DNA of 6,914 nt. Source: a bacterium. GTDB lineage: Bacteria; JALSQH01. The stretch lies in NCBI GenBank assembly GCA_026985515.1, contig JALSQH010000238.1, forward strand, positions 1 to 6,914, in the 5' to 3' direction. Shown here in pieces: positions 1 through 6,210 of the stretch. The first letter of the stretch is position 1, and each line of letters opens with the position of its first letter. The notes under the pieces are model-generated. The model was not told the DNA's origin and did no database searches. It worked only from the letters and a program-made list of their open reading frames with translations. Position numbers and translations under genes: made by a program.

Positions 1-430
1 AGGCCATGGAGTGAGGCCCATACTTCTCCTTAATCTCCTGCATCTTCTTTGCAATGAGATCAAGGGCCTCACCCCATGAAGCCCTCCTGAACCGCCCCTC
101 TCCCCTTTTACCTACACGTATGAGGGGGTACTTCAGCCTGTCGGGATCATAAAGTAGCATGATCCCGGAGTTACCCCTTGCACACAGTTTTCCGTAATTC
201 TGTGGATGTTCGGGATTTCCTTCAAGCTTTATCACTCTTCCATTTTTTACCCTCGCTATCACACCACACTTCCAGAAACACATCTCACAGAAGGTGGGAA
301 CAGTTTTAACCTTTCCATACCATTTAACACTTTTGGAGGAAAGGGCATTACCCTTTACAGGGACAAGAAGGGCACCACTACCAATGGCCATTCCTTTCAA
401 AAAACTTCTTCTTGAAATTTTCTTCGCCAT
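1..430 (-). CDS. Tat-exported molybdopterin oxidoreductase, catalytic subunit (N-terminal part)
   Basis: Read on the minus strand from the ATG at 430, this frame stays open for 143 codons and leaves the window at base 1, so only the N-terminus is present. Residues 6-12 read SRRSFLK, a full twin-arginine (Tat) export motif, followed by a short Gly/Ala/Leu-rich segment, so the folded enzyme is probably sent across the cytoplasmic membrane. A 4Fe-4S motif follows: C48-x2-C51-x3-C55-x27-C83, with the last Cys in GKLCARG. This layout, with the stretch GRVIKLEGNPEHP at 64-76, is typical of the large bis-MGD subunits of the DMSO reductase superfamily, close to the polysulfide/thiosulfate reductase (PsrA/PhsA) group. 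The substrate cannot be told without the rest of the protein; tetrathionate, arsenate or quinone-linked relatives are possible. It lies 149 bases downstream of feoB on the same strand. Family assignment is firm, the specific function is not. Confidence 0.93.
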   Translation of the reverse strand, partial: MAKKISRRSFLKGMAIGSGALLVPVKGNALSSKSVKWYGKVKTVPTFCEMCFWKCGVIARVKNGRVIKLEGNPEHPQNYGKLCARGNSGIMLLYDPDRLKYPLIRVGKRGEGRFRRASWGEALDLIAKKMQEIKEKYGPHSMA

Positions 431-434
431 CAAG

Positions 435-444
435 TCACCTCCTC
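435..444 (-). promoter_or_regulatory. Strong Shine-Dalgarno site of the molybdopterin oxidoreductase gene
   Basis: On the minus strand GAGGAGGTGA lies just upstream of the ATG at 430, with GGAGG seven bases from the start. It fixes that ATG, which also places the twin-arginine motif correctly at the N-terminus. Confidence 0.85.
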
Positions 445-495
445 AATTCCAGCTTCCTGATTCTATAGAGCAAAAGTGAGACCAAAACAGCGCAA

Positions 496-561
496 GAAAA
501 TACTTTATTTTCAGGGTATTACAGACAGACACATTTTTGACAAAAAGTTACTTATGATAAG
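496..561. repeat. Three short AT-rich inverted repeats upstream of the oxidoreductase gene
   Basis: The gap between feoB and the oxidoreductase gene (431-579) holds no gene. It contains three short perfect inverted repeats: GAAAATA-ctt-TATTTTC at 496-512, TTTTTG-a-CAAAAA at 534-546 and CTTAT-g-ATAAG at 551-561. None is followed by a T run on the minus strand in the manner of a Rho-independent terminator, and the stems lack G-C pairs, so they look more like protein-binding sites or chance AT-rich symmetry. A weak minus-strand promoter candidate, TTGTCA at 543-548 with TAATAC 16 bases later, overlaps the middle repeat. The symmetries are directly visible; any function is inference. Confidence 0.4.
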
Positions 562-579
562 AGAATTGACATTTTGGCA

Positions 580-2529
580 TTAAAAGAATGGAAATGTGAT
601 CAATCTGACAAACAGGGCAACCACCGTCGCGACAAGAGTGGTGACAATGACAGTTACGGCCACGCCTTTTTTTCCTATTTCCTTCCAGAGGGCAGCAAGA
701 GTGGCAATACATGGCACATAGAACATGACAAAGGTGGAGAAAACCAGCATTTGCTGAAAAGTCATGACATTTTTAATCTGTTCAAGTTTCACACCAAACG
801 CCTGAAAAAGCATGATGAGAGTCAGCTCTTTTCTGAAAATTCCAAAAATGAGAGTGAGACCAACTTCTTTCGGCAGACCAAGCAGCCATGATGTAAAGGG
901 AGCCAGAACGGAGTTTATAACAGGTGCCAGATGATAATATTCAAGAATGCTGAGTATTCCTGAACCCACCATCATTACAGGAATGGCAACATAAATAAAC
1001 TCTTTCAATCTGAACCAGGTCTTGAACCACACTATTTTCAGAGAGGGAAGGTTGTACTTCGGAATCTCAAGAATCATTCCGGGTGTAACTTCAGGATAAT
1101 AGGCAAGAAGAATTCTGCCTATTATTCCAATCACGATGAGGTTCAAAAAGTAAAGTGAGAGTGCAGCAAGTGGACCGGCAAAGTAACCCACAAGGCCAAA
1201 AATAACCGTAGTTCTGGCGGAACAGGGTATCATGGTGACAAGTATGGAAGTGAGTATTCTGTCTCTCTCAGATTCAAGTGTCCTTGTTGCAAGAACAGCA
1301 GGAACTGAACAACCATATCCCAGGATAAAGGGTAAAACAGATTTTCCGTGTAAACCTATTCTGTGCATGAAGGCATCAGTTAGAAAAGCCACCCTGGAAA
1401 GATAACCAGTATCTTCAAGAAAGGAAAGTCCAATAAAAAATGGTAAAAGGTAGGGGATCACTATGGCAATCCCACCTCCCAGTCCCTGTACAAAACCTAT
1501 GAGAATGGTTCCACCGAGAGTTCCTCCAAGAGAGGAGGAGAGCTTTCCAGTCAGAGCATCAAGGTATCCCATGAAGAGATCTTCAAGGGGCTCCCCTCCC
1601 TTAAAAACCAGGTAGAAAAAACCGTAAAAAACAGCTGCAAGGATGATGTAACCCAGTACAGGATGCATAACAACTGAGTCAATTCTGTCATCAATGGGGG
1701 GGGAAACCTTTTCAAAGGTTACACATTTTTCAAATATGGAAAGAGCTATTCCATGCCTGCTGTTATTCACAATTACATAGGAAGGTTCACCCAGTTCATT
1801 CTCTAACTCCTCTTTTATTGAGAGGATGTTATCTCTAACCTCATGGGATAATTTTAACAACAATTTTGTTACTTCTTCATCCTCTTCAAGAATTTTGAGT
1901 GCGACGAATCTTGGGGGATAGCCGGTTTCTCTGACCATATTATCCTTTTGAAGTTCTTCCATTATTTTCTTTACAGCTACTTCAAGAGGCTTCTCCCTTT
2001 CAAATGGCTTTCCCCTGCACTTTTCATTGTTTACACAGTTTATGGCACCATAAATTAAATCTTTTACCCCCTTCCCCTTCTTGGCTATTACGGGATAGAC
2101 TGGAAGAGCAAGCTCCTCAGATAATCTCTTTAAGTCTATTTTTTCTCCCCTCTTCTCCGCTACATCTATCATGTTCAGAGCAACTACAACCGGTAGACCA
2201 AGTTCAAGGAGTTCAATTGTCAACTCCAGGGACCTCCCCAGAACTGAGGCATCCACCACATTTATGATGAGATCAACTTTGCCAGAGAGGAGGTACTTTC
2301 TCGTCTCGCGTTCTGCCATATCTTTTGAGGAAAGAGAATAAATTCCAGGGAGATCCACCAGTCTGACTGTTCTGCCAAGTACCGTTAATTTACTCTCTTC
2401 ATACTTTACTGTAACACCAGGAAAATTGGCAGAAATAGCCTTATATCCCGCAAGCGCATTAAAAAGAGTACTCTTACCACAATTGGGCTGACCAACCAGG
2501 GCTATTGTGCAGCAGACATCCCCACCCAC
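580..2529 (-). CDS. feoB: FeoB, ferrous iron transporter with N-terminal GTPase domain
   Basis: This 649-residue inner-membrane protein imports Fe(II), its transport being tied to an N-terminal GTPase. GTPase motifs are complete: G1 GQPNCGKS at 13-20, Thr40 in the G2 region, G3 DLPG at 59-62, G4 NMID at 119-122, and a G5-like VIAKKGKG at 147-154. A helical regulatory/linker region covers about 170-280, and hydrophobic membrane segments follow from about 285 to the end. Family signatures in the membrane part include GYGCSVP at 404-410, PCSAR at 435-439 and YVPC at 604-607. The length is shorter than the roughly 770-residue enterobacterial protein but no signature is missing. The start is GTG; its G is also the last base of the feoA TAG stop, and AGGGAGG lies four bases upstream, so the two genes are translationally coupled. 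No other start precedes G1. An 8-base C tract, read on the coding strand, lies in the linker. Confidence 0.97.
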   Translation of the reverse strand: MGGDVCCTIALVGQPNCGKSTLFNALAGYKAISANFPGVTVKYEESKLTVLGRTVRLVDLPGIYSLSSKDMAERETRKYLLSGKVDLIINVVDASVLGRSLELTIELLELGLPVVVALNMIDVAEKRGEKIDLKRLSEELALPVYPVIAKKGKGVKDLIYGAINCVNNEKCRGKPFEREKPLEVAVKKIMEELQKDNMVRETGYPPRFVALKILEEDEEVTKLLLKLSHEVRDNILSIKEELENELGEPSYVIVNNSRHGIALSIFEKCVTFEKVSPPIDDRIDSVVMHPVLGYIILAAVFYGFFYLVFKGGEPLEDLFMGYLDALTGKLSSSLGGTLGGTILIGFVQGLGGGIAIVIPYLLPFFIGLSFLEDTGYLSRVAFLTDAFMHRIGLHGKSVLPFILGYGCSVPAVLATRTLESERDRILTSILVTMIPCSARTTVIFGLVGYFAGPLAALSLYFLNLIVIGIIGRILLAYYPEVTPGMILEIPKYNLPSLKIVWFKTWFRLKEFIYVAIPVMMVGSGILSILEYYHLAPVINSVLAPFTSWLLGLPKEVGLTLIFGIFRKELTLIMLFQAFGVKLEQIKNVMTFQQMLVFSTFVMFYVPCIATLAALWKEIGKKGVAVTVIVTTLVATVVALFVRLITFPFF

Positions 2530-2753
2530 TATGCCTCCCTCACTATTACCTTTAAAGCAACACCCCTTCCAAGAGCAATATCCGTTCCCCCCACCCTTAT
2601 CCTCACTGGACCTCTAAAAAATGAAGAAGATAAAACTTCAACCACTGCTCCCGGCACCACCCCCAAATCATAGAGGTACTGATAAACTCTTCTTCCCCCC
2701 GCTATATCAACCACCACATATTTTTTCCCCGGTCTGGCATCTGCAAGAGTCAT
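2529..2753 (-). CDS. feoA: FeoA, small SH3-like partner of the ferrous iron transporter
   Basis: This 74-residue cytosolic protein is the usual partner of FeoB and is thought to modulate its activity. It has the normal FeoA length and pattern: an N-terminal RPGKKYVVVDI strand at 7-17, the core DLGVVPGAVVEVL at 29-41, then RGPVRIRVGGTDIALGRG at 47-64 and a closing strand ending KVIV. The ATG at 2753 is preceded by GGAG seven bases upstream (2761-2764). The gene abuts feoB with a one-base overlap and lies 62 bases downstream of aspS, with its own apparent promoter and an iron-box-like palindrome in that gap. This arrangement points to iron-controlled expression of feoAB separate from aspS. Confidence 0.95.
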   Translation of the reverse strand: MTLADARPGKKYVVVDIAGGRRVYQYLYDLGVVPGAVVEVLSSSFFRGPVRIRVGGTDIALGRGVALKVIVREA

Positions 2754-2766
2754 TTCCCATCTCCAG

Positions 2767-2784
2767 AGTTAGGCATACCTAACT
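2767..2784. promoter_or_regulatory. DtxR/IdeR-type iron operator upstream of feoA
   Basis: On the minus strand the site reads AGTTAGG-TATG-CCTAACT, a palindrome with perfect 7-bp arms around 4 bases. Its core TTAGG-N4-CCTAA is the core of the known DtxR/IdeR box (TTAGG-TTAG-CCTAA and flank). It sits at about +1 to +18 of the predicted feoA transcript and ends three bases before the Shine-Dalgarno site, a position suited to repression by an Fe(II)-loaded DtxR-family protein. The palindrome is seen directly; the binding protein is inferred, and no regulator of this family is encoded in the window. Confidence 0.7.
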
Positions 2785-2787
2785 TTT

Positions 2788-2802
2788 AGTTAGTTTACCT
2801 AG
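2788..2802. promoter_or_regulatory. Possible second, degenerate iron-operator copy
   Basis: Three bases from the main palindrome, the minus strand reads CTAGGTAAACTAACT. It resembles the main site (TTAGG-TATG-CCTAACT) but lacks one base in the centre, giving one TAGGTA half and one CTAACT half. It overlaps the predicted -10 box of the feoA promoter. Adjacent halves of the two sites also form CTAACT-AAA-AGTTAG. It may allow binding of a second repressor dimer, or it may be a decayed copy. Confidence 0.4.
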
Positions 2803-2819
2803 ATTATCAATTCTGTCAA
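2792..2819 (-). promoter_or_regulatory. Sigma70-like promoter of feoAB
   Basis: A perfect -35 box TTGACA at 2814-2819 is followed after 16 bp by TAAACT at 2792-2797 (4 of 6 matches to TATAAT). The predicted start is near 2785, giving a leader of about 30 bases. The -35 box contains the TGA stop codon of aspS (2816-2818), so promoter and gene end are interlocked. A sole TTGACA could be chance, but its spacing to the -10, operator and feoA start is consistent. Confidence 0.6.
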
Positions 2820-4579
2820 GTTTTTTTCTTAACCACGATTCCAAGCTCCATCAACTGCTGAGGCGAGACGGGGGATGGGGCGCCAGACATAAGGTCCTGC
2901 CCCTTCTGGGTCTTGGGAAAAGCTATAACATCACGAATGGAATTTTCCCTGAGAATCAGCATAACGAGTCTATCCAGACCAAAGGCAATTCCCCCATGAG
3001 GTGGAGCTCCATACTCGAGGGCTTCAAGGAGGAAGCCAAACTTCAACTGTGCCTCCTCTTCAGATATTCCAATGGCTCTGAAAACTCTTTCCTGAATATC
3101 CTTTCGGTGAATCCTGATGCTACCTCCCCCAATCTCCACCCCATTCAGCACAAGGTCATACGCCTTAGCCCTCACCTTCTCTGGAGCAGTTTCAAGGAGA
3201 TCTATATCCTCATCGAAGGGCATCGTAAAAGGATGATGCATTGAGACCCACCTCTGCTCCTCCTCACTCCATTCAAAAAGGGGGAAATCAACAACCCATG
3301 TAAAACTCAGCTTACTGTCATCAACCATCCCCTCTTTTTCTGCAATCTTTTTCCTCAACCTTCCAAGAGCATCATTAGCCACATCCGGGCTGTCAGCCAC
3401 AAAAAGCATAAGATCCCCTCTGCCAGCCTCCATCAGTTTTTCAATTTCTCTCTTTTCCTCATCACTGAAAAACTTGGCAATGGGAGATTGCCACCCATTT
3501 TCCTGTAACTTAACCCATGCAAGTCCCTTGGCACCAAATTCTGTTGCAAAGTTTGTCAAATCATCCAGCTCTTTTCTGCTGTATTTAATCCCCCCCGGTA
3601 CAGTTAACCCTTTAACAACACCTCCATTCCTGACCACATCTGCAAATACCTTAAATTTGCTTCTTCCAGCCACATCCGTGATGTTTTTAAGAGTCAATTC
3701 GTACCTCAAATCTGGTGCATCTGATCCGTACTTCTCCATGGCTTCGGTGTAACTCATTCTGTTGAAGGGGGTGGAGAGCTCAACACCTGCCACCTCTTTA
3801 AATATCGTGTAGATCAATCCCTCCATTACCTCCATAACATCTTCCCTCTCCACAAAACTCATCTCTACATCTATCTGAGTGAATTCGGGCTGACGATCTG
3901 CTCTGAGGTCTTCATCTCTGAAGCACTTAACTATCTGAAAATATCTGTCAAAACCTGCTACCATGAGAATCTGTTTGAACAACTGAGGAGATTGAGGAAG
4001 AGCATAAAATGTTCCAGGATTGAGTCGGGAAGGTACCAGAAAATCTCTTGCACCCTCAGGGGTACTCTTTGTCAGAAATGGAGTTTCAACTTCAATGAAA
4101 CCATTTTCGTCAAAATACCTCCTTGTAACCTGATACAATCTGTGGCGGACAAGAAAATTCCTGAACATCTTTGGTCGACGAAGGTCAATATACCTGTACT
4201 TCAATCTCAGAGATTCCTTAACATCCAGGTCATCTTCAATTTCAAAGGGTGGATGCTTCGCAGTGTTGAGGATTTTCAGCTCTGTGGCATACATCTCCCA
4301 CTCCCCTGTTGGGAGGCTGGGATTTTCGGTCCCAGGGAGTCGCCTCGTCACGGGACCGGTAACTTCGATTACATACTCACTTCTCAACTTTTTGGCTTCT
4401 TCATGAACCTCTCTATCAACATCGGGACTGAATACAACCTGGAATATCCCCGTTCTATCCCTCAGATCAACAAATATCAGTCCACCATGATCCCTCGCAG
4501 AATGCACCCAGCCCTGAAGAGTCAGAACTTTTCCTTCATCCTCTCTGCCTACCTCTCCACAATACTTGCTCCTTCTCAT
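2816..4579 (-). CDS. aspS: Aspartyl-tRNA synthetase, bacterial type, probably non-discriminating
   Basis: This 587-residue cytosolic class II synthetase charges tRNA(Asp) with aspartate. The N-terminal OB-fold anticodon domain covers about 1-110. Class II motifs are intact: motif 1 around 153-175, motif 2 [16 protein letters not shown] at 220-235, motif 3 [14 protein letters not shown] at 529-542. The bacterial GAD insertion lies at roughly 285-415, and the C-terminal block [18 protein letters not shown] is typical. Residue 31 is His in RDHGG; in the known Pseudomonas aeruginosa enzyme His at this place goes with relaxed specificity and charging of tRNA(Asn), whereas Escherichia coli has Leu. 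The enzyme is therefore probably non-discriminating, feeding GatCAB amidation of Asp-tRNA(Asn); gatCAB is not in view. The ATG at 4579 has AAGGAG (4586-4591) six bases upstream. It lies 60 bases after purU, likely in one transcript. Confidence 0.97.
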   Translation of the reverse strand: MRRSKYCGEVGREDEGKVLTLQGWVHSARDHGGLIFVDLRDRTGIFQVVFSPDVDREVHEEAKKLRSEYVIEVTGPVTRRLPGTENPSLPTGEWEMYATELKILNTAKHPPFEIEDDLDVKESLRLKYRYIDLRRPKMFRNFLVRHRLYQVTRRYFDENGFIEVETPFLTKSTPEGARDFLVPSRLNPGTFYALPQSPQLFKQILMVAGFDRYFQIVKCFRDEDLRADRQPEFTQIDVEMSFVEREDVMEVMEGLIYTIFKEVAGVELSTPFNRMSYTEAMEKYGSDAPDLRYELTLKNITDVAGRSKFKVFADVVRNGGVVKGLTVPGGIKYSRKELDDLTNFATEFGAKGLAWVKLQENGWQSPIAKFFSDEEKREIEKLMEAGRGDLMLFVADSPDVANDALGRLRKKIAEKEGMVDDSKLSFTWVVDFPLFEWSEEEQRWVSMHHPFTMPFDEDIDLLETAPEKVRAKAYDLVLNGVEIGGGSIRIHRKDIQERVFRAIGISEEEAQLKFGFLLEALEYGAPPHGGIAFGLDRLVMLILRENSIRDVIAFPKTQKGQDLMSGAPSPVSPQQLMELGIVVKKKT

Positions 4580-4607
4580 ACTCTTCTCCTTGAAAATTTT
4601 AGATTAA

Positions 4608-4636
4608 ATTATATTCCACAGGGGAAAGATTTCCAG
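4608..4636 (-). promoter_or_regulatory. Weak internal promoter candidate for aspS
   Basis: In the 60-bp purU-aspS gap the minus strand has a perfect TATAAT at 4608-4613, with CTGGAA 17 bp upstream at 4631-4636 as a poor -35 (3 of 6). It would start a leader of about 20 bases containing the aspS Shine-Dalgarno site. The region is AT-rich, so a chance TATAAT is plausible. No T-box or attenuator structure fits in this short gap. Confidence 0.3.
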
Positions 4637-4639
4637 AAG

Positions 4640-5497
4640 TTACCTGAAAATAACAGTTTTCCTTCCATAGACAAGGATCCTGTGCTCCAGATGATAGGTT
4701 AATGCCCTGGCAAGAACGATTCTCTCAAGATCTCTTCCCTTTTTCTTTATATCCTCAAGGGAATCTCGGTGAGATATTCTTATAACATCCTGCTCAATGA
4801 TGGGTCCCTGATCAAGTTCTTCGGTAACATAGTGGCTCGTTGCACCTATAATTTTCACACCTCTGTCGTATGCCTGTCTGTATGGATTACTTCCCACAAA
4901 GGCGGGGAGAAAGGAGTGATGTATGTTGATTATCCTGTTTGGATACCGGTTAACAAATTGCCCTGTCAGAATCTGCATATATCTTGCAAGTATCACTGTC
5001 TCAACCTCATACTCTCTGAGGAGGGCAAGCTCCTTTCTCTCCTGCTCCAGTTTGTTTTCTCTATTTTTTGGGAAAACAAAAAAAGGTATTCCCTCTCCTC
5101 TAACAATATCCTCAAGATCTGGGTGATTGGAAATAACAAGCTTCAGATTCATCGGAAACTCTCCAAGCTTATACCTCCATAGAATCTCTCTCAGGCAGTG
5201 ATCCTCCTTGGATACAAAAACAGCCACATTTTCTCTGTGGGAGGAAAATTCTATTCTCCACCTTCCATCAAAGCGCCTTCCCACGGGAGAAAATGCCGTA
5301 TCAATATCCTCTGGAGGAATTCTGAAATTCTTTAAATCCCATTCAACTCTCATAAAAAACTGTCCATTCTCCCTGTCCACATGCTGATCAAGTTCGAGGA
5401 TATTTCCCCCGTTCTTATAGATAAATTCAGTTATTGCATAGATTATACCCTCCCTGTCCCTTGAGGTAAAAAGCAGAATGGCTCTCTCTCCATCCAT
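4640..5497 (-). CDS. purU: Formyltetrahydrofolate deformylase (PurU)
   Basis: This 285-residue cytosolic enzyme hydrolyses 10-formyl-tetrahydrofolate to tetrahydrofolate and formate, balancing the one-carbon pool and releasing formate for purine synthesis. An ACT-type regulatory domain spans about 1-80 (opening AILLFTSRDREGIIYAITEF). The formyltransferase-fold hydrolase domain spans about 88-285, with the catalytic triad visible as Asn191 and His193 in NIHHSFLP and Asp229 in ELDQGPIIEQD. The length and the intact HYVTEELDQGPI block distinguish it from the shorter PurN transformylase, which lacks the ACT domain. The ATG at 5497 is the only sensible start: an in-frame TGA lies seven codons upstream. 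No Shine-Dalgarno site precedes it; a TATAAT box ends 10 bases before the ATG, suggesting a leaderless or near-leaderless message. It heads the leftward gene set. Confidence 0.95.
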   Translation of the reverse strand: MDGERAILLFTSRDREGIIYAITEFIYKNGGNILELDQHVDRENGQFFMRVEWDLKNFRIPPEDIDTAFSPVGRRFDGRWRIEFSSHRENVAVFVSKEDHCLREILWRYKLGEFPMNLKLVISNHPDLEDIVRGEGIPFFVFPKNRENKLEQERKELALLREYEVETVILARYMQILTGQFVNRYPNRIINIHHSFLPAFVGSNPYRQAYDRGVKIIGATSHYVTEELDQGPIIEQDVIRISHRDSLEDIKKKGRDLERIVLARALTYHLEHRILVYGRKTVIFR

Positions 5498-5507
5498 GAT
5501 AGAAGGA

Positions 5508-5535
5508 ATTATAGCTCATTCTCTCCATCTTGCAA
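5508..5535 (-). promoter_or_regulatory. Promoter of purU
   Basis: On the minus strand, a perfect -10 box TATAAT (5508-5513) lies 16 bp after TTGCAA (5530-5535, 4 of 6 matches to TTGACA). Transcription would begin near 5501, zero to a few bases before the purU ATG at 5497. The TTGCAA is its own reverse complement and could also serve the divergent gene. Confidence 0.55.
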
Positions 5536-5558
5536 ACCCACCCACTTTAAAGTAAGCT
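5530..5558 (+). promoter_or_regulatory. Promoter candidate for the Crp/Fnr-type regulator gene
   Basis: TTGCAA at 5530-5535 is followed after 17 bp by TAAGCT at 5553-5558, which keeps the T, A and final T of a -10 box (TANNNT). Transcription would begin at about the ATG at 5566, giving a leaderless message. The -10 is weak on its own; support comes from position and from the lack of a Shine-Dalgarno site. A perfect 10-bp palindrome, ACTTTAAAGT (5544-5553), lies in the spacer and could be an operator. Confidence 0.4.
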
Positions 5559-5565
5559 TAATTGT

Positions 5566-6210
5566 ATGAGTGAGATAGAGAAATTCCTTGTAACCTATCC
5601 AAAGGATCACGTTATCTTCCGTGAAGGGGATGAGGGGAAAGAGATGTACTTCGTAGATTCAGGTAAGGTGAAGATTCTCAAGAGAGTTAAAAATGGGGAA
5701 AAGGTCCTTGCAATTCTCCAGAGAGGGGATTTCTTTGGGGAAATGGCTGTCCTCACTGGAAAACCAAGAACTGCAACTGCAGTGGCAATGACAGATGTGA
5801 GGCTATTAAAAATTGGTAAAGAAGATTTTGAAGCATTCCTTAGAAAAAACATCGATGTGGCAGTAAAACTGATAAAGAAGATGGCTGAAAGATTAAGAGA
5901 AACTGACTTTCTCCTTGAAATGGCAAACTACAGAGATGAAAAATTGAAAATAACCACTGCTCTCCTTCAACTTGCAAGGGAAACCGGGGAAAGGGAGAAC
6001 ATAGTTGTTGATCCTACAGAACTTCATTCAAGGAGCTTCACAACCACAGCTATTCTCAAGGAAGCTCTAAAGGACCTGGCAAAGAAGGGTATCATCCACA
6101 TTAAAGAGAAGAATATAATAGTCCCCAGTCTTGAAAAATTGGAAAAGTTCAACTCTTTTCTTAAGTTGAAAGAGGAATTCTCATTCATAGAAGAAGGAGG
6201 TAAATCATGA
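5566..6210 (+). CDS. Crp/Fnr-family regulator with a divergent C-terminal domain
   Basis: This 214-residue cytosolic protein has the overall plan of a Crp/Fnr regulator. The N-terminal cyclic-nucleotide-binding beta-roll covers about 5-92, with a well-kept phosphate-binding cassette, FFGEMAVLTGKPRTATAVA at 56-74, including Glu59 and Arg68. A long dimerisation-type helix follows at about 94-120. The C-terminal region (about 125-190) has winged-helix-like spacing, ending ALKDLAKKGIIHIKEKNIIV at 167-186, but lacks the usual recognition-helix pattern (S-R-E-T-V-S-R). There is no cysteine, so an Fnr-type Fe-S cluster is excluded. The ligand may be a cyclic nucleotide, but cAMP is not proven. The ATG at 5566 is supported by an in-frame TAA six codons upstream (5548-5550); no Shine-Dalgarno site is visible. 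Its stop overlaps the next gene by 4 bases, so it is probably co-transcribed with it. The DNA targets are unknown. Confidence 0.88.
   Translation: MSEIEKFLVTYPKDHVIFREGDEGKEMYFVDSGKVKILKRVKNGEKVLAILQRGDFFGEMAVLTGKPRTATAVAMTDVRLLKIGKEDFEAFLRKNIDVAVKLIKKMAERLRETDFLLEMANYRDEKLKITTALLQLARETGERENIVVDPTELHSRSFTTTAILKEALKDLAKKGIIHIKEKNIIVPSLEKLEKFNSFLKLKEEFSFIEEGGKS
6195..6200 (+). promoter_or_regulatory. Shine-Dalgarno site of the short-chain dehydrogenase gene
   Basis: AGGAGG lies six bases before the ATG at 6207, inside the last codons of the regulator gene. With the ATGA overlap it fixes the start and implies coupled translation. Confidence 0.88.

Noticed and set aside
206-479. Two short plus-strand open frames
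   Set aside because: They are antisense to the Tat signal and Fe-S motif of the oxidoreductase gene, which has a strong Shine-Dalgarno site; no family features are seen.
521-532. Short tandem repeat ACAG-ACAG-ACAC
   Set aside because: Fewer than three full units; too short to mean anything without conservation.
574-891. Open frame of 105 codons on the plus strand
   Set aside because: It is antisense to the conserved C-terminal membrane part of feoB and has low-complexity, shadow-like composition.
2803-2808. Fur box upstream of feoA
   Set aside because: Only a single GATAAT hexamer is present on the minus strand; the repeated hexamer array of a Fur box is missing, and the DtxR-like palindrome fits better.
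4580-4639. T-box or other leader control before aspS
   Set aside because: The gap is only 60 bases and shows no specifier or antiterminator arrangement and no terminator hairpin.
3992-4702. Open frame of 236 codons on the plus strand
   Set aside because: It lies antisense to aspS and the 3' end of purU, both of which have intact family motifs. Its translation has no recognisable domain.
5566-6210. Regulator as an oxygen-sensing Fnr
   Set aside because: The protein has no cysteine, so it cannot hold the Fnr iron-sulfur cluster.
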